NCBI GenBank assembly: GCA_018136815.1
Contig: CM030939.1
Span: 2,652,419-2,716,418, forward strand
DNA length: 64,000 bases
Direction of reading: 5' to 3'
From: Isochrysis galbana
Lineage: Eukaryota > Haptophyta > Isochrysidales > Isochrysidaceae
Shown here one piece after another: positions 52,881 through 62,638 of the stretch. The notes beneath the pieces are model-generated. The model ran no database searches. It worked only from the letters and a program-made list of their open reading frames with translations, and was not told the origin of the DNA. Position 1 is the first letter of the stretch, and the number at the start of each line of letters is the position of its first letter. Position numbers and translations under genes: made by a program.

Positions 52881-53389
52881 AAGAAGGGTTGAGACGGGGG
52901 AGGCAGCTGGTCGAAGCTTGGCGGTTGTGCGGGCCACGTCGTGGAGTGGGCTGACGAGACATGGCGGCGGCTTCGATCCCTCGAGCACAGCCCCACGAGC
53001 TGAATCGAGACGACGTTGCCGATGCACCGCGACCCAACCATAAAGTTGGCGAAGGCGGGCGCGGGTTCGACCGGCTTTCCCCGGCTGCCAACGAGCACGA
53101 TTCGAAAGGGGGGGCCCTCACCCTCTCTCCATCCTTCTCCTCTCTCTCGCTGTAAGCCCCCCTCCCCCTCCCCCTACCCCCTTCCCGGTTCACATTCCGA
53201 AAGGGCTACCAGCTTCTCGGTCCCGCCGCCCTGCCTTGCAATTTGAGAATAGAGTCCAAGGAGCTGGCGCTTCATGCATGGGCATGCCCCATTACTCTAC
53301 TTCAAATATAACTTGTTGTGCTTTGAGTTTCCCGTTTAATTTTCTTTGGCCGTTCACGAGGCACGAGCCCCCCAGCCCCCAGCCCCGCC
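52228..53389. other. CT/GA-rich region, gene not resolved
   Basis: 52240-52620 is CT-rich and 52640-52885 G/GA-rich. On the minus strand 53098-52960 reads KPVEPAPAFANFMVGSRCIG, then NVVSIQLVGLC, which looks coding. On the plus strand the ATG at 52961 is also open. No model can be fixed. Confidence 0.35.
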
Positions 53390-53650
53390 CCCGAAGCGAC
53401 AGGCAAGGCAGGGCACTGAGTTGTAGGTACTTGTGGTCCACACGAGTGGGGTGAAAACGAGAAGTGTATGAACATGGGTCTTGAGTTGATATTTTTGGTG
53501 CTTTGAACAGAGGGCGAGGGGGTTCGTGCTGTTTGGGTTGGTTGTAGTGTGAAGGGGGGGTGGGAGAGGGAGTCTAGGGTTGAAAGAGGGCCCAAGGCAG
53601 GGCACGGAGTTGTAGGAACTTGTGGCCGTCTCCAAATCCATATTAACGGT
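53390..53650 (-). repeat. Repeat shared with 61500-61680 (retroelement ORF1 region)
   Basis: A 110-bp block containing GTTTGGGTTGGTTGTRGTGT, GGAGTCTAGKGTTGAAAGAG and GGCCCAAGGCAGGGCAC is shared with 61540-61640 in the same orientation. Within 53.4-53.65 kb the GTACTTGTGG...GGCAGGGCAC end occurs twice. Confidence 0.7.
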
Positions 53651-54480
53651 ACCTGCATCTGCGAAAACATAGCATTCTAAGCAAAAACAAAACTACCACC
53701 TGGCCCTCTTTGCTCTTTCGATGGAACGCGACAACGCGACTTCAACAAGTTAACCGGCGCGTGATTATAATCTGTCCTCCATTGATGTGAGACAGGCTTA
53801 TCTTCAGGCTGACCTTCCGAAATCCCTTTATATGCGTACACCCCCTGGAGTGTTGTATTCCTGCCCATCTGAAGGCTGTAGGCATGAATATTCGTGTAAG
53901 GTACGCGCTCACAATTACAATTGAACAGTTCCCCGTGTTGCCACTGACGCACAAGACACACAGATTCGGATTCCCCATGGTCTCAAGTCCAGGTTTGCAG
54001 ATTTTGGTCTCGAAATTTGCGATTCGAATTTTGTTTTTGCTGTTACTATAATTGTTGGCTCGTTTAAGGTAATAAACCGGCATGACTTCGACTTCTCGTT
54101 CCGCAGTTGCTCTGCGAGACTCTCTCTCTCTCTCTCTCCGTCCTCCTCTCCTCGGCCGACGGAGGGAAGTTTCGTCCAAAACATTCTCCGGTCCCAGGAT
54201 GTTCCGTGGGGGTCTCTCTGCGCTCCGCGAGGGAAAGGACGCGATCTCGCTCCGAGATCACCCTCGCGCCCTCCCACGCTGCCCCGCCGTGCCCTCGGTC
54301 CCTCGCCCCCCGCGGCAGGTTCTTCCTCTCGGCGTGCCATCCGTCGCCTCCGGCCGTTATATTATTCCCCCCCCCGCGCGAGGTTCTTCTCCTCCGCGCG
54401 CGGTTCGTTTCCTCCGGCCGTCGTTCGTTCACCCGGCCCTTCGCGCTGCGCTCACGCGCTGCCGTCCCTCGGATGCCACC

Positions 54481-54753
54481 ATGACGGCGCCGCGTCTCGA
54501 CGACTTAGACCGCGACGTCAAGGAGTGGACCGACGCCAACGGCTGCGCGTACTGCGCCTTTCGTCCCCGGGCTCCATCTGGTACGCCCGAGGCAGACTTG
54601 TGGAAGTATGGCACGGGCGACGGAGCTCATAACCCCGTCGTTTGCCAACCATACATTCGTTTTCTCTGCGAAGGCGGCAGTGGCGAGTGTGGTAACGACC
54701 CAGAAGTCCACCGCCGCCTCCGCACGATGGTTGTTCTCCGTCCGGCCCAGTAG
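54481..54753 (+). CDS. Small Cys-containing mobile-element ORF, 90 aa
   Basis: MTAPRLDDLDRDVKEWTDAN is followed by GCAYCAFRPRAPSGTPEADL, VCQPYIRFLCEGGSGECGND and HRRLRTMVVLRPAQ. It aligns with METPRTDDINRGITEWTNEN, GCAFCAFRPW at 31576-31480 (minus). CxxC plus two later Cys could bind zinc. Presence in two element contexts suggests a functional element domain; its role is unknown. Confidence 0.5.
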   Translation: MTAPRLDDLDRDVKEWTDANGCAYCAFRPRAPSGTPEADLWKYGTGDGAHNPVVCQPYIRFLCEGGSGECGNDPEVHRRLRTMVVLRPAQ

Positions 54754-55089
54754 GTCGCCGGCGGGGCCCACGTCCGCGCTGTTACCCCGCTACCAGTCCA
54801 GGGTAGTGGGCCTGAACGCCACCCACCAAAAGATCGTATTACGCTACGGCCGAGTACTTCTACGGCCTCCAACCGGTACCCCAGGATTCCCCAAGTTCCA
54901 GACAAGCCCTGCCACCTCCATCCCCCTCTTTCTCCTGCCTCCTCGCCGATTGCCCCTATTTCTCCCAATGCCGATGATTCCATCCTGATTCTCGATATCA
55001 CGCACGAGTCCTCAAAACCAAGTCAACCGTCACCGCCTCTCTATCAACTCAAGCCGCTCAACCGCTACCCCCCGCCACTCCTCAAGCAT

Positions 55090-55293
55090 CCCCAGTCGCC
55101 TGCCACCACCTCCCACAAGCCTCCTTCCACACTTCCGCGCCCTCCGTGCGTCGTGCGTCGTGCGTCGATCACCATGCCCGTAGTCACCCCCGAGGAAAGC
55201 TCCATGAGCTCCCCGCAAGAACCGCATTCCGCGCTAGCTGCCGGCGCGCCCTCGCAGGCCATCTCCAAGAGTGAGATGAGCCTTGCTCTGACA
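55090..55293 (+). repeat. 204-bp direct repeat, copy 1 (putative LTR end)
   Basis: Runs from CCCCAGTCGCCTGCCACC to GCTCTGACA; no difference from 56144-56347 seen by eye. Confidence 0.85.
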
Positions 55294-56143
55294 AGCACAA
55301 AATCCTCGCTCGCGCCTTCGGCTCCGGTCGTCACGTCGAGTTCTTCCCTTGAGAAATCTTCATCGTCCCCGCGTCATGAGCCCGTCTCTTCTTCTTCTCT
55401 TCCCGAACTGTTCGGGTCGAAGTCTCCTGGGGAAGAGAGCCTCGTGGGACCCCTCCCTTCTTCAAAGGAGAGCCTTTCCGAGCCAGTTCTCCCCCCCTCT
55501 CGTTTCCTCCGGCCGTCGTTCGTTCCCCCCCCCGCGCGCGCTGTTTCCCCCCCCTCGCTTTGATTCCTCCCTCTCGCGATTCCTTCGATGATTGCCTCCA
55601 TCTCGTCCGTTCTTCTTCGCGATTCTCGCGGAGGGGGTACCGATGTTTAACGTTAGTTTCGCCGCGTTTTCGGTGAAAGAAAGGAAGAACGAATGGCACG
55701 CGCCCCGCGTCTCGCGTCTTGTTTCGTCGCCCCTTGCTCGTCGCTTGTCTAGAAGGTCTCTCTGCACATCGCCTTCTTCCCCCCGCGCGAGTTTGGACCT
55801 CTCCTCGACCCTCCGCGTTGGCTTCAGCGGACGAGTTTTCACTTTAACGATAGTTTGAACCCTTCGTTTGCGTAGTTTTGCGCTCTCTTTCCGTATTTCT
55901 TCGCGCATGACGAGCGATCGCGACCTCAGCCTTTGTCGCACGGGGAGGGTTTGTTTATCGTATGATTCCGGAGTGTTTACGTTAGTTTTCTGAGCCCAAG
56001 GTCGTTGGGGTTTGGGTTTCTTGTGAGTGTTTTTGTAGCAACTTCGTCGAGTCCCACCGTGTTCCCAAGCGAGTCCCCCCGAGTTCCCGAGTCTATACCC
56101 CGAGTCAACGAGTCAATACCAGCCAAGCACGCGCCTGAGCCAC

Positions 56144-56347
56144 CCCCAGTCGCCTGCCACCACCTCCCACAAGCCTCCTTCCACACTTCCGCGCCCTCCG
56201 TGCGTCGTGCGTCGTGCGTCGATCACCATGCCCGTAGTCACCCCCGAGGAAAGCTCCATGAGCTCCCCGCAAGAACCGCATTCCGCGCTAGCTGCCGGCG
56301 CGCCCTCGCAGGCCATCTCCAAGAGTGAGATGAGCCTTGCTCTGACA
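56144..56347 (+). repeat. 204-bp direct repeat, copy 2 (putative LTR end)
   Basis: The second copy ends exactly where the copia reading frame resumes. Confidence 0.85.
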
Positions 56348-57164
56348 TGGAGTTCCTCACTATGATCGTCAAGGCCGACGTCTTGTTTGCAAGCTCCTCA
56401 AATCCCTCTATGGGTTGAAGCAAGCCGGCCGAGAATGGGCTGCTCTGCTAACGAGCTTCTTACTCCAGTGGGGGTTCGCAAGGTCCACGATCGACGTGTG
56501 CCTATATTTGTATACGAACGGTGATCGCGTTCTATGGGTCCTCGTTTACGTCGACGACGCCCTTATCGTCGATAATGACCCCTCTCTACGCGAAACCTTC
56601 GTGAAAGATCTCGGCACACGTTTTCCAATTGAAGACAAGGGTGAGCTCTCATGGATTTTGAACGTTGCTATCACCCGGAATAGGGACGCCCGAGAGATTA
56701 CTCTCCCACAATCCCTGTATATTTCGGACCTCCTCCAGCGTCATGAATCCTTCATCGGTGAAAACAACACACGGAGTTTCGATGCTCCTTTGGGTGAGAC
56801 CCTCCTTGACCCAGCTGATTCGCCTGAAGTCGGGTCCCCCGAGTACGACGCCATGGCGCCTCGTCGAGAGGCCTATATGGCTATCGTTGGCGGCCTCTTA
56901 TGGCTCGCCAATATGTCTCGACCTGATTTGGCCTATGCGGCTTCCCAGTTGTCCCGGCTCATGACTAACCCCGGTGCTACCCACTTCCACGCGGCCGTAC
57001 GAGCGCTCATATACCTCAGGGGCTCCAGAGACCGCGTCCTACACTTTGCTCCCAATCCAAAGATGTCCTTTGTAACCTTTGTGGATTCAAATTGGGAAGC
57101 AAAGTACTCATGTAGTGGCGCCCTCTTCTTCTTCTACGGCTGCCCCATACAATGGTTCTCAAAA

Positions 57165-57225
57165 AAAAAATCTTCTTAAAATTCCCCGCTACGTGTGCGG
57201 CGTGAGGCAGTGTGCTAGTGTACCT
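57165..57225. repeat. Copy of the recurrent motif
   Basis: AAAAAAATCTTCTTAAAATTC, CCCGCTACGTGTGCGGCGTG and AGGCAGTGTGCTAGTGTACC match 12860-12925 closely. It ends the copia relic. Confidence 0.7.
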
Positions 57226-57464
57226 CCCTACTACCCGACCTTAACCCCTAACAACCCCCTTCCCCTTTCCCAGTTCCCTCATTTTCGGAGAAGCTGGTTC
57301 CGGGGAGGCCGCGCGCGCTGCTTCGGCCAGGAGTTGGAGAGAAGGGGGCGGGAGACTGTGGTTCGTCCTTTGTGTCGGTGTTGGCTCAGGTTATCCTCAC
57401 TTAAATCTCTTAGGCTCCTCTTTAATAAGCGCTGTGATTCCGACTAAGAGGTTAAGCTACTTTA

Positions 57465-58058
57465 GGTGATGTGTCGTAGGTCCAGACCTCTTGCCGCTTG
57501 TAGGAGGTCCTCCGATGTTCCTATGTTGAAATCCTTGTCCACCGTGTACAGCGGGCTTACCATCTTCTTAATATGTTTGTTGCTCGGGGCGTGTAACCCC
57601 ATATTCTCTCGTTGTTTTTTTAGCCTCTGAAAGAAACCGACTTTCGCCGTTACTAGCAGGTGGTATCTCGTAAGTGTCGCTCTTAAAATCGACTTAACGG
57701 ACCTGCCGTCCGAGTTGCCATACTGGATGTTGTAGAAGTCGGTTAGGATGTACCTCCACGCCAGGATACCTAAGTATCCTGAGGAGGGGTGCGGTCTATC
57801 CACCTGATAACAGAAAAGACGTTGGGCTGTTTCGGATCCCGGCCTAAGGCTAATCCCCAGAAGTCCTTCTATGAATTCAAAGACGGGCTCCGTCGCGATA
57901 GCCTTCTTGAGTTGTTGAGTTGTGTCGCTGTGTTGCATGTCATGGAGTTGTGCCCATAAGGGCCACCAGGCCGCGGACCCACGAGTACATTTTGAATATG
58001 CACATGGTATGCCAAGTTTTGGTTTTGGAAGCCCCCCGGGGGCTCCCGTCAAGCGCAA
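57465..58058 (-). pseudogene. Retroelement polymerase C-terminal fragment
   Basis: The ORF contains ATEPVFEFIEGLLGISLRPG, YLGILAWRYILTDFYNIQYG, then SVKSILRATLTRYHLLVTAK and QRLKKQRENMGLHA. LAWRYILTDFY is the hallmark shared with the fragments at 19.3, 35.4 and 47.1 kb. This copy preserves the most sequence on both sides of that block. Confidence 0.6.
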
Positions 58059-58079
58059 CTTGTCAAGCGTGAAGCCGGG

Positions 58080-58185
58080 TAGTAGCTTGCGGGGGGTTTT
58101 GCTCCTCCTAGGAGCTCCCGGTAGCTATTCTTACCCCCCGCGAACTACGGTAGCTGGGAGCCTACCGGAGCTAACATATGTTTGC
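58080..58185. repeat. GC palindrome cluster related to 16.0-17.0 and 47.2 kb
   Basis: AGGAGCTCCCGGTAGCTATTC, TTACCCCCCGCGAACTACGG and CCTACCGGAGCTAACATATG use the same AGCT-centred palindromes, poly-C/G runs and TAACATAT ending as the 66-bp repeat, but more diverged. Confidence 0.5.
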
Positions 58186-58357
58186 CATTCCGAACACTGA
58201 AGACTAAAGTATTTTTACTACTTCTATTCCCTACTTATTCCTATTATTATTATGTAGTAGTAGTAGAGTAGTATAGTAGTAGTATGTCCTTCCTTCTGCT
58301 TGCCCCCCCCCCCCCCCCCGCTCGCCTCGTGTGAGTCCGTTCCGTCGGGCGGGCCCG

Positions 58358-59560
58358 ATGCTGGCACTCGTGCCCCTCGCGGCAGTGCCCTCGCTCGGTG
58401 CGTACTACACATGCAGACACACGTACGAGCGCGCGCTGATCGAGGAGCTTCAGTCAGCCGGGGTTAATCACGCGCTCTCGCCCTACCCCGGGCTCGTGCA
58501 CACTCCGGCACACGGTGGCCATCTGCCGGACGGCAGCGGACTGCTCGACCCCGTGTACGCATTGCAGCTCCTTCCCGACGTGCGCGTGGTCCGCGCCGAG
58601 TCTACGGCCGAGCTCGCGCGCGCGGCGCTCGATCTCATTGCCTGCGCGGGGAAGGACGGCGACGGGGGTGCGTGGGACAAATGGGAGGAGTGGGATGCAG
58701 CACCGCGCGGCTCTCTCTCAGTACACACACTCGTGCCGGACGTGTGCAAAGGGTCGCCAAAGCCTAGAATGGGGGCTCGCGCCGAGCGTATTGGTGAGCT
58801 AGTACGCGAAGGTCTGCGGAAGCGTTATCGCTTCGCGCGTGGGCGCAGCGAGGGCTCGTGCTCGCGCGACTGTAGCAGAGATGAGAGATGGCTCCTACAG
58901 CTCCTGCTACTCGAGTCGGACACCCTTGGACTGGCCCTTTGCCGGTGTCAGCAGGTGGGGGCGGTAGGCGGATGGTGGCCAAACTGGCGCCGGACTGCTG
59001 GTCTAGCGGACGATGCACTTGCCCCAGCCGATAAGATTGGTCGAATGCCTTCGTCTGCCTATCGCAAGCTGCTCGAAGCTTTCGATTGCATGGAGCGCGT
59101 GCCGGATCACAAGCAAACAGCAGTCGATCTGGGCGCATCTCCCGGGTCGTGGACGGCTGCATTGCGCAAGTACGGCTGCTTGGTTACCTCGGTCGACCGC
59201 TCGTCTCTCGACGAGGATCTCATGCGCGATCCTGGTGTCAAGTTTGTCGAGGGCGACGCCTTCTCTTTCTCGCCGCTCGATGTTGATGCGGGCGGTCCCG
59301 GAAAGCCAGTTGATTGGCTAGTGAGCGACGTTATCGCCTTTCCAGAACGCGTGACGCCACTGCTGCGCGCCTGGTGCGGAGGCCGGTGGGCGACTGAAGG
59401 GATGGTTGTGACAATGAAATTCAAAGGAGATGACCCGAATATGGCTGCTTTGGACGACGCGATGCGTGGGGCGGAGGAGCTCGGATACAGTGCTCGTGCC
59501 AAACACTTCTTCTCCAACAAGAATGAGGTCACCATCATGCTTGCACCCGAGATTGAGTAG
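58358..59560 (+). CDS. FtsJ/RlmM-type RNA 2'-O-methyltransferase-like protein
   Basis: 400 aa, one exon, ATG at 58358 just after a poly-C run. The C-terminal half is an S-adenosylmethionine-dependent fold: PSSAYRKLLEAFDCMERVPD, then AVDLGASPGSWTAALRKYGC (motif I, DLGASPGSWT), VTSVDRSSLDEDLM (acidic loop), VKFVEGDAFSF (motif for adenine) and VDWLVSDVIAFPERV, TEGMVVTMKFKGDDPN (catalytic Asp and Lys strands), NKNEVTIML at the end. This order fits RlmM/FtsJ-like rRNA 2'-O-methyltransferases. The N-terminal part (AAVPSLGAYYTCRHTYERAL, then LLPDVRVVRAESTAELA) would be the RlmM-type THUMP-like half. In an alga it may act in an organelle (inference). Confidence 0.8.
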   Translation: MLALVPLAAVPSLGAYYTCRHTYERALIEELQSAGVNHALSPYPGLVHTPAHGGHLPDGSGLLDPVYALQLLPDVRVVRAESTAELARAALDLIACAGKDGDGGAWDKWEEWDAAPRGSLSVHTLVPDVCKGSPKPRMGARAERIGELVREGLRKRYRFARGRSEGSCSRDCSRDERWLLQLLLLESDTLGLALCRCQQVGAVGGWWPNWRRTAGLADDALAPADKIGRMPSSAYRKLLEAFDCMERVPDHKQTAVDLGASPGSWTAALRKYGCLVTSVDRSSLDEDLMRDPGVKFVEGDAFSFSPLDVDAGGPGKPVDWLVSDVIAFPERVTPLLRAWCGGRWATEGMVVTMKFKGDDPNMAALDDAMRGAEELGYSARAKHFFSNKNEVTIMLAPEIE

Positions 59561-60060
59561 TATCTAACACACGTCCCGGACCTAGTAGTCTTGGCGGGGG
59601 GGCGGGGGGCTACAGACGTCATCAAGCGTGTATGTGGCACCGTTGTGGCATACGGTGTCGTGGTGGCTGCTGTAGGAGTAGTGGAAGGGGCCTCATAGTA
59701 TGACTCATAGGGCTCTTGAAAAATCTGAAAATTCTGGGCTAACACCTACAACGGGCACGGTATCCAGTACCTCCCTAAAAAACTTTAAAATTCTCGCCTC
59801 GCGCGTGGCCACATGTGCTTCTTCTATGCTATCATGCCTCCATTCCTTCCTTTCCCCTCTCCAACCTGCCTTGCGGCTCCTCCCCTCGTGCGCTACGGGG
59901 CCCGGGTTAACGCGCCTCAGCCGGAGATCATATAAACCATATTATTATTATCTCGGAACGTGCGCAAAGTGCACAATGGCATCGACAATGTCAAGAAGTC
60001 CCCAAAACCCGTCCATTTTGCCTATCTGGTATTTGGGTATCAGAAAGCACCACCTGCAAA
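59561..60060. other. Spacer, repeat motif
   Basis: 59775-59815 is a reverse copy of the recurrent motif (AACTTTAAAATTCTCGCC, then CGCGTGGCC). No gene seen. Confidence 0.5.
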
Positions 60061-60440
60061 GGTGTCGTTCCGTCAATTGTGGGACATCAGTCGAATTGAG
60101 CGATCAAATGTCCACAGTTGTATATAGAGCAGTATTTTAAAATTAAATGAAGACTAGCATAACAACTTTTTTCTCTGCTTTCCCCCGCGGTGCATGTTCC
60201 CCCGAGGGGGACGCCGTGTCAGCGCTTTTCCTCTGCGTTTCCTCTAAGGCCGACAACTACATAAACACGCAGTTTAAGAGATATTTCGCACGGAGAAACT
60301 GTGATGACTTGCAATCACATCGTGCACGCCGTGCATGGGCACGGCGCGATGTGCATCGGTCCCCCCGCGGAGACGCCGTGCGTGCGCATGTCAACTTTTT
60401 CCCTCTGCGTACCCCTTGAGGCTTGAGGCCCACAACTACG
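60061..60440. repeat. Second copy of the 57-bp head plus 173-bp-type unit
   Basis: 60061-60117 is identical to 5928-5984. 60300-60440 carries one unit like those tandemly repeated at 6069-6490 (GTGCACGCCGTGCATGGGC, GCGGAGACGCCGTGCGTGCG). Confidence 0.75.
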
Positions 60441-60449
60441 TAAACTAGC

Positions 60450-60522
60450 CGTATAAATTTTAAATTTTTAACAAATTTTTATGGGTCGCGGCGCGGCAAA
60501 GGAACGGGACTAGCGCTCACTC
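60450..60522 (-). repeat. 72-bp repeat, inverted relative to 32689-32761
   Basis: The same AT-rich end followed by GGGTCGCGGCGCGGC and the GCGCTCACTCAA end. It directly follows the 173-bp-type unit. Confidence 0.75.
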
Positions 60523-60787
60523 AAGACAGGACACCCTGCCGCGGCAAGCGCAAGCACCCTTCCCCCCTTATGCCACCCAGCTCTTCACTAGCTTTCTACC
60601 TGCGCTAGCCAGAGCGCCCCTCCCTCCACACTCAGACAGCCCCCTACGCCAAGATCCTGTTCTGGTCTCGCAGGCAAGGGGGCCTAATGGGAGGGAGAGG
60701 AGCAATTCCTCAGAGAGGAGCTGTGGGGAAGGAGATGTCTGAGTGGGGGCGCTATACCCTTGCGCTAGGCATGGGCAGCGACGGGTA

Positions 60788-61300
60788 GTCCCTGTGTATG
60801 TGATGTCTGGCGAGGCTCCCCATCTAGGTGGACCGTCGAAACCGGGCACGCAGCGTGCCCGGCATCAGCTTGAAGTTGGGCTCTCCCGGCCTCGCTCGGA
60901 GGCGTCAAACGTCGAATGGGCTCCACGGATGGCTGATTTCCACGAGATTTCGGCGCGCGGCCCACGCGATTGGTGTGGCTGTGTGGGTGGCCCCTGTGCA
61001 TTTGGTGTCTGGCGAGGCCCCCCATCTAGGTGGATCGTCGAAATCGGGCACGCAGCGTGCCCGGCATCAGCTTGAAGTTGGGCTCTCCGGGCCTCACTTG
61101 GCGACGGCTCAACGTTCAATGGGCTCGGCGGATGGGTGATTTCGACGAGGTTTCGGGTTTCGGGGCGCGGCCTGTCCGATTGGCGTGACCATGCAGGTGG
61201 GGCCTGTGTATTTGGTATCTGGCGGGGTCTCCCATCCGGATGGATCGTCGAAAACGGGCACGCAGCGCGCCCGGTCTCGACTTGAAGTTGAGCTTTTCAA
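60788..61300 (+). repeat. Three tandem units of about 205 bp
   Basis: Units start near 60790, 60992 and 61200. Each contains GTGTCTGGCGAGGCYCCCCATC, a GGGCACGCAGCGTGCCC palindrome, CAGCTTGAAGTTGGGCTC and CAATGGGCTC...GGATGG. The third is shortened and diverged. They show 80-90 percent similarity by eye and no coding sense. Confidence 0.75.
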
Positions 61301-61499
61301 GCTTTTGCGATTTTAGCGTCTTCTGTCTTTTTTTTGATTACGTTTTGTTGTGGGGGCCCAAGGGGGGGTCCGGGTCCTAATGGACCCCGGATATGTGCTA
61401 GTTGGGTGTATTGGGAACTTTCTACCGTGAAAAATCCTCAAATTTCCTCAATTCTGAGATGGTCATTTTTCACCCCTTATAAAAAACGCTGTTTGACCG

Positions 61500-62346
61500 C
61501 CCTAAAACAGAGGGTGAGGCTCAGGTGAGGAGGTTCGTGCTGTTTGGGTTGGTTGTGGTGTGAAGGGGGAGTGGGAGAGGGAGTCTAGTGTTGAAAGAGG
61601 GCCCAAGGCAGGGCACTGAGCTGTAGGTACTTGTGGCCCACAAGAGTGGGGTGAAGAAAACAAGTGTGTCAACAAGTTGGGAAACAGAGGCATGGGGTGC
61701 TCTCTAGGGAAGATTGATGGTTGTGAAGTGCCCTCCCATGATGGGTGCACTGATGGTAGAGGTTTCCACCATGGGGAGGGCAGCAGAGCTGCCCTCCCAC
61801 ATGAGGTGCTCTTGGGGTGGGAGGGTTTCCCACTGTTGGAGGGGGTCTCAAAGACCCCCTGCATGCTACGCAGAGCCCGTCCGTCGGGGATCGGTACACG
61901 CCGCCTGCCACCGGAAACCTCGAACAGTGAGCCCCTATAAGTAGAGCACGAGGGGACGAGCCGCAAGGCAAGTGAGAGAGGGGGATAAGGGACGCGGGCG
62001 CGGCTGCGAAGTAGACCTGCATAGTCGCACGCGCGGCGAGAATATCAAAAGGTTTTTCTTACAAGTACAAGCCACAAGGCCAATAGTAGCTCTTTGGGGG
62101 GGGGGGGGGCTGTGCTGGCCATGGTCATGGTGCTGTGGTGTGTGGGGTTGCTGTTGCTGGAGAGCGGCGTGGGCCGTGGCTCGCGCGGACCTGGGTCATT
62201 ATGGCCACTTCGCGCTTCGCGAGAGCGCTCGGGTGGTGCGGCGTCGCGGTCATGGTCATGGATGGACCGATCGTCCGATGCAGGGGTTGGGGCGGCAGGA
62301 GGAGGGGAGCGGCGCGCGCTCCACGACCCTATTGGTTTAACGATAG
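61500..62346 (-). mobile_element. Decayed retroelement 5' region
   Basis: On the minus strand the sequence from the damaged hairpin (62329-62346, CTATTGGTTTAACGATAG) continues to TGGAGCGCGCGCC. Here the ATG of the relatives at 32384 and 45752 has become GTG. 61690-61830 matches 46010-46130 (CTACCATCAGTGCACCC) and 61540-61640 matches 53.4-53.6 kb. A recurrent-motif copy (GCGGCGAGAATATCAAAAGG) is embedded at 62028-62058. Frames are broken throughout. Confidence 0.6.
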
Positions 62347-62638
62347 TTCTGCAGCATAACAGCAAGAATGCCGTACGAATAGAGTGGTGGAGGTACACAT
62401 GGAAGCTAAGCTGGACAAGCATACACGTATCATGCACCCTCAAGATAGCATGGCAACATGGCACGAAACTCATTACGGGAGGAAAGAGCAAGGAATAGCG
62501 GCGGGAGTATGCGCCCGACGTCCAATACGATGCGGAGCGCTTCCATAGTACGGAGCAGATGGTTGTCATCGTCGGAACCTCTTTCCCCCCGACGCAAATA
62601 AAGTGTGAGAAGAGCACAGCGCCTCAACCGAGCGAACT

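Larger units (their letters stand above)
53851..56347 (+). mobile_element. Element nested in the copia polymerase, TG...CA ends, 5-bp target duplication
   Basis: The insertion is flanked by TGGAG at 53846-53850 and 56348-56352. It starts TGTTGTATTCC and ends GCTCTGACA, giving TG...CA. Identical 204-bp direct repeats (55090-55293 and 56144-56347) both end in GCTCTGACA, and the second ends exactly at the insertion boundary. The simplest reading is an LTR element whose 5' LTR spans 53851-55293 and whose 3' LTR is reduced to its last 204 bp by deletion. It contains a 90-aa ORF (54481-54753) also found in the retroelement at 31.5 kb. A diverged piece lies at 110-215. Confidence 0.7.
53769..57178 (+). 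pseudogene. Copia-type reverse transcriptase/RNase H split by a nested element
   Basis: The left part (53769-53850) encodes SSIDVRQAYLQADLPKSLYM, then RTPPG. The right part resumes at 56348 and reads VCKLLKSLYGLKQAGREWAA, VLVYVDDALIVDND (active-site YVDD), IVGGLLWLANMSRPDLAYAA and FVDSNWEAKYSCSGALFFFY. Removing 53851-56347 restores the frame exactly, with the codon split at GGA-G. DVRQAYLQADL, LYGLKQ, YVDD and the TRPD-like and RNase H DS blocks are copia-class signatures. Gag, protease and integrase are not seen upstream, and the end at 57178 runs into the recurrent AAATCTTCTTAAAATTC motif. It is an inactive relic. Confidence 0.85.

Noticed and set aside
60788-61300. Possible rRNA spacer or tRNA cluster because of regular palindromes
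   Set aside because: No tRNA cloverleaf, box sequences or rRNA-like conserved blocks could be found.
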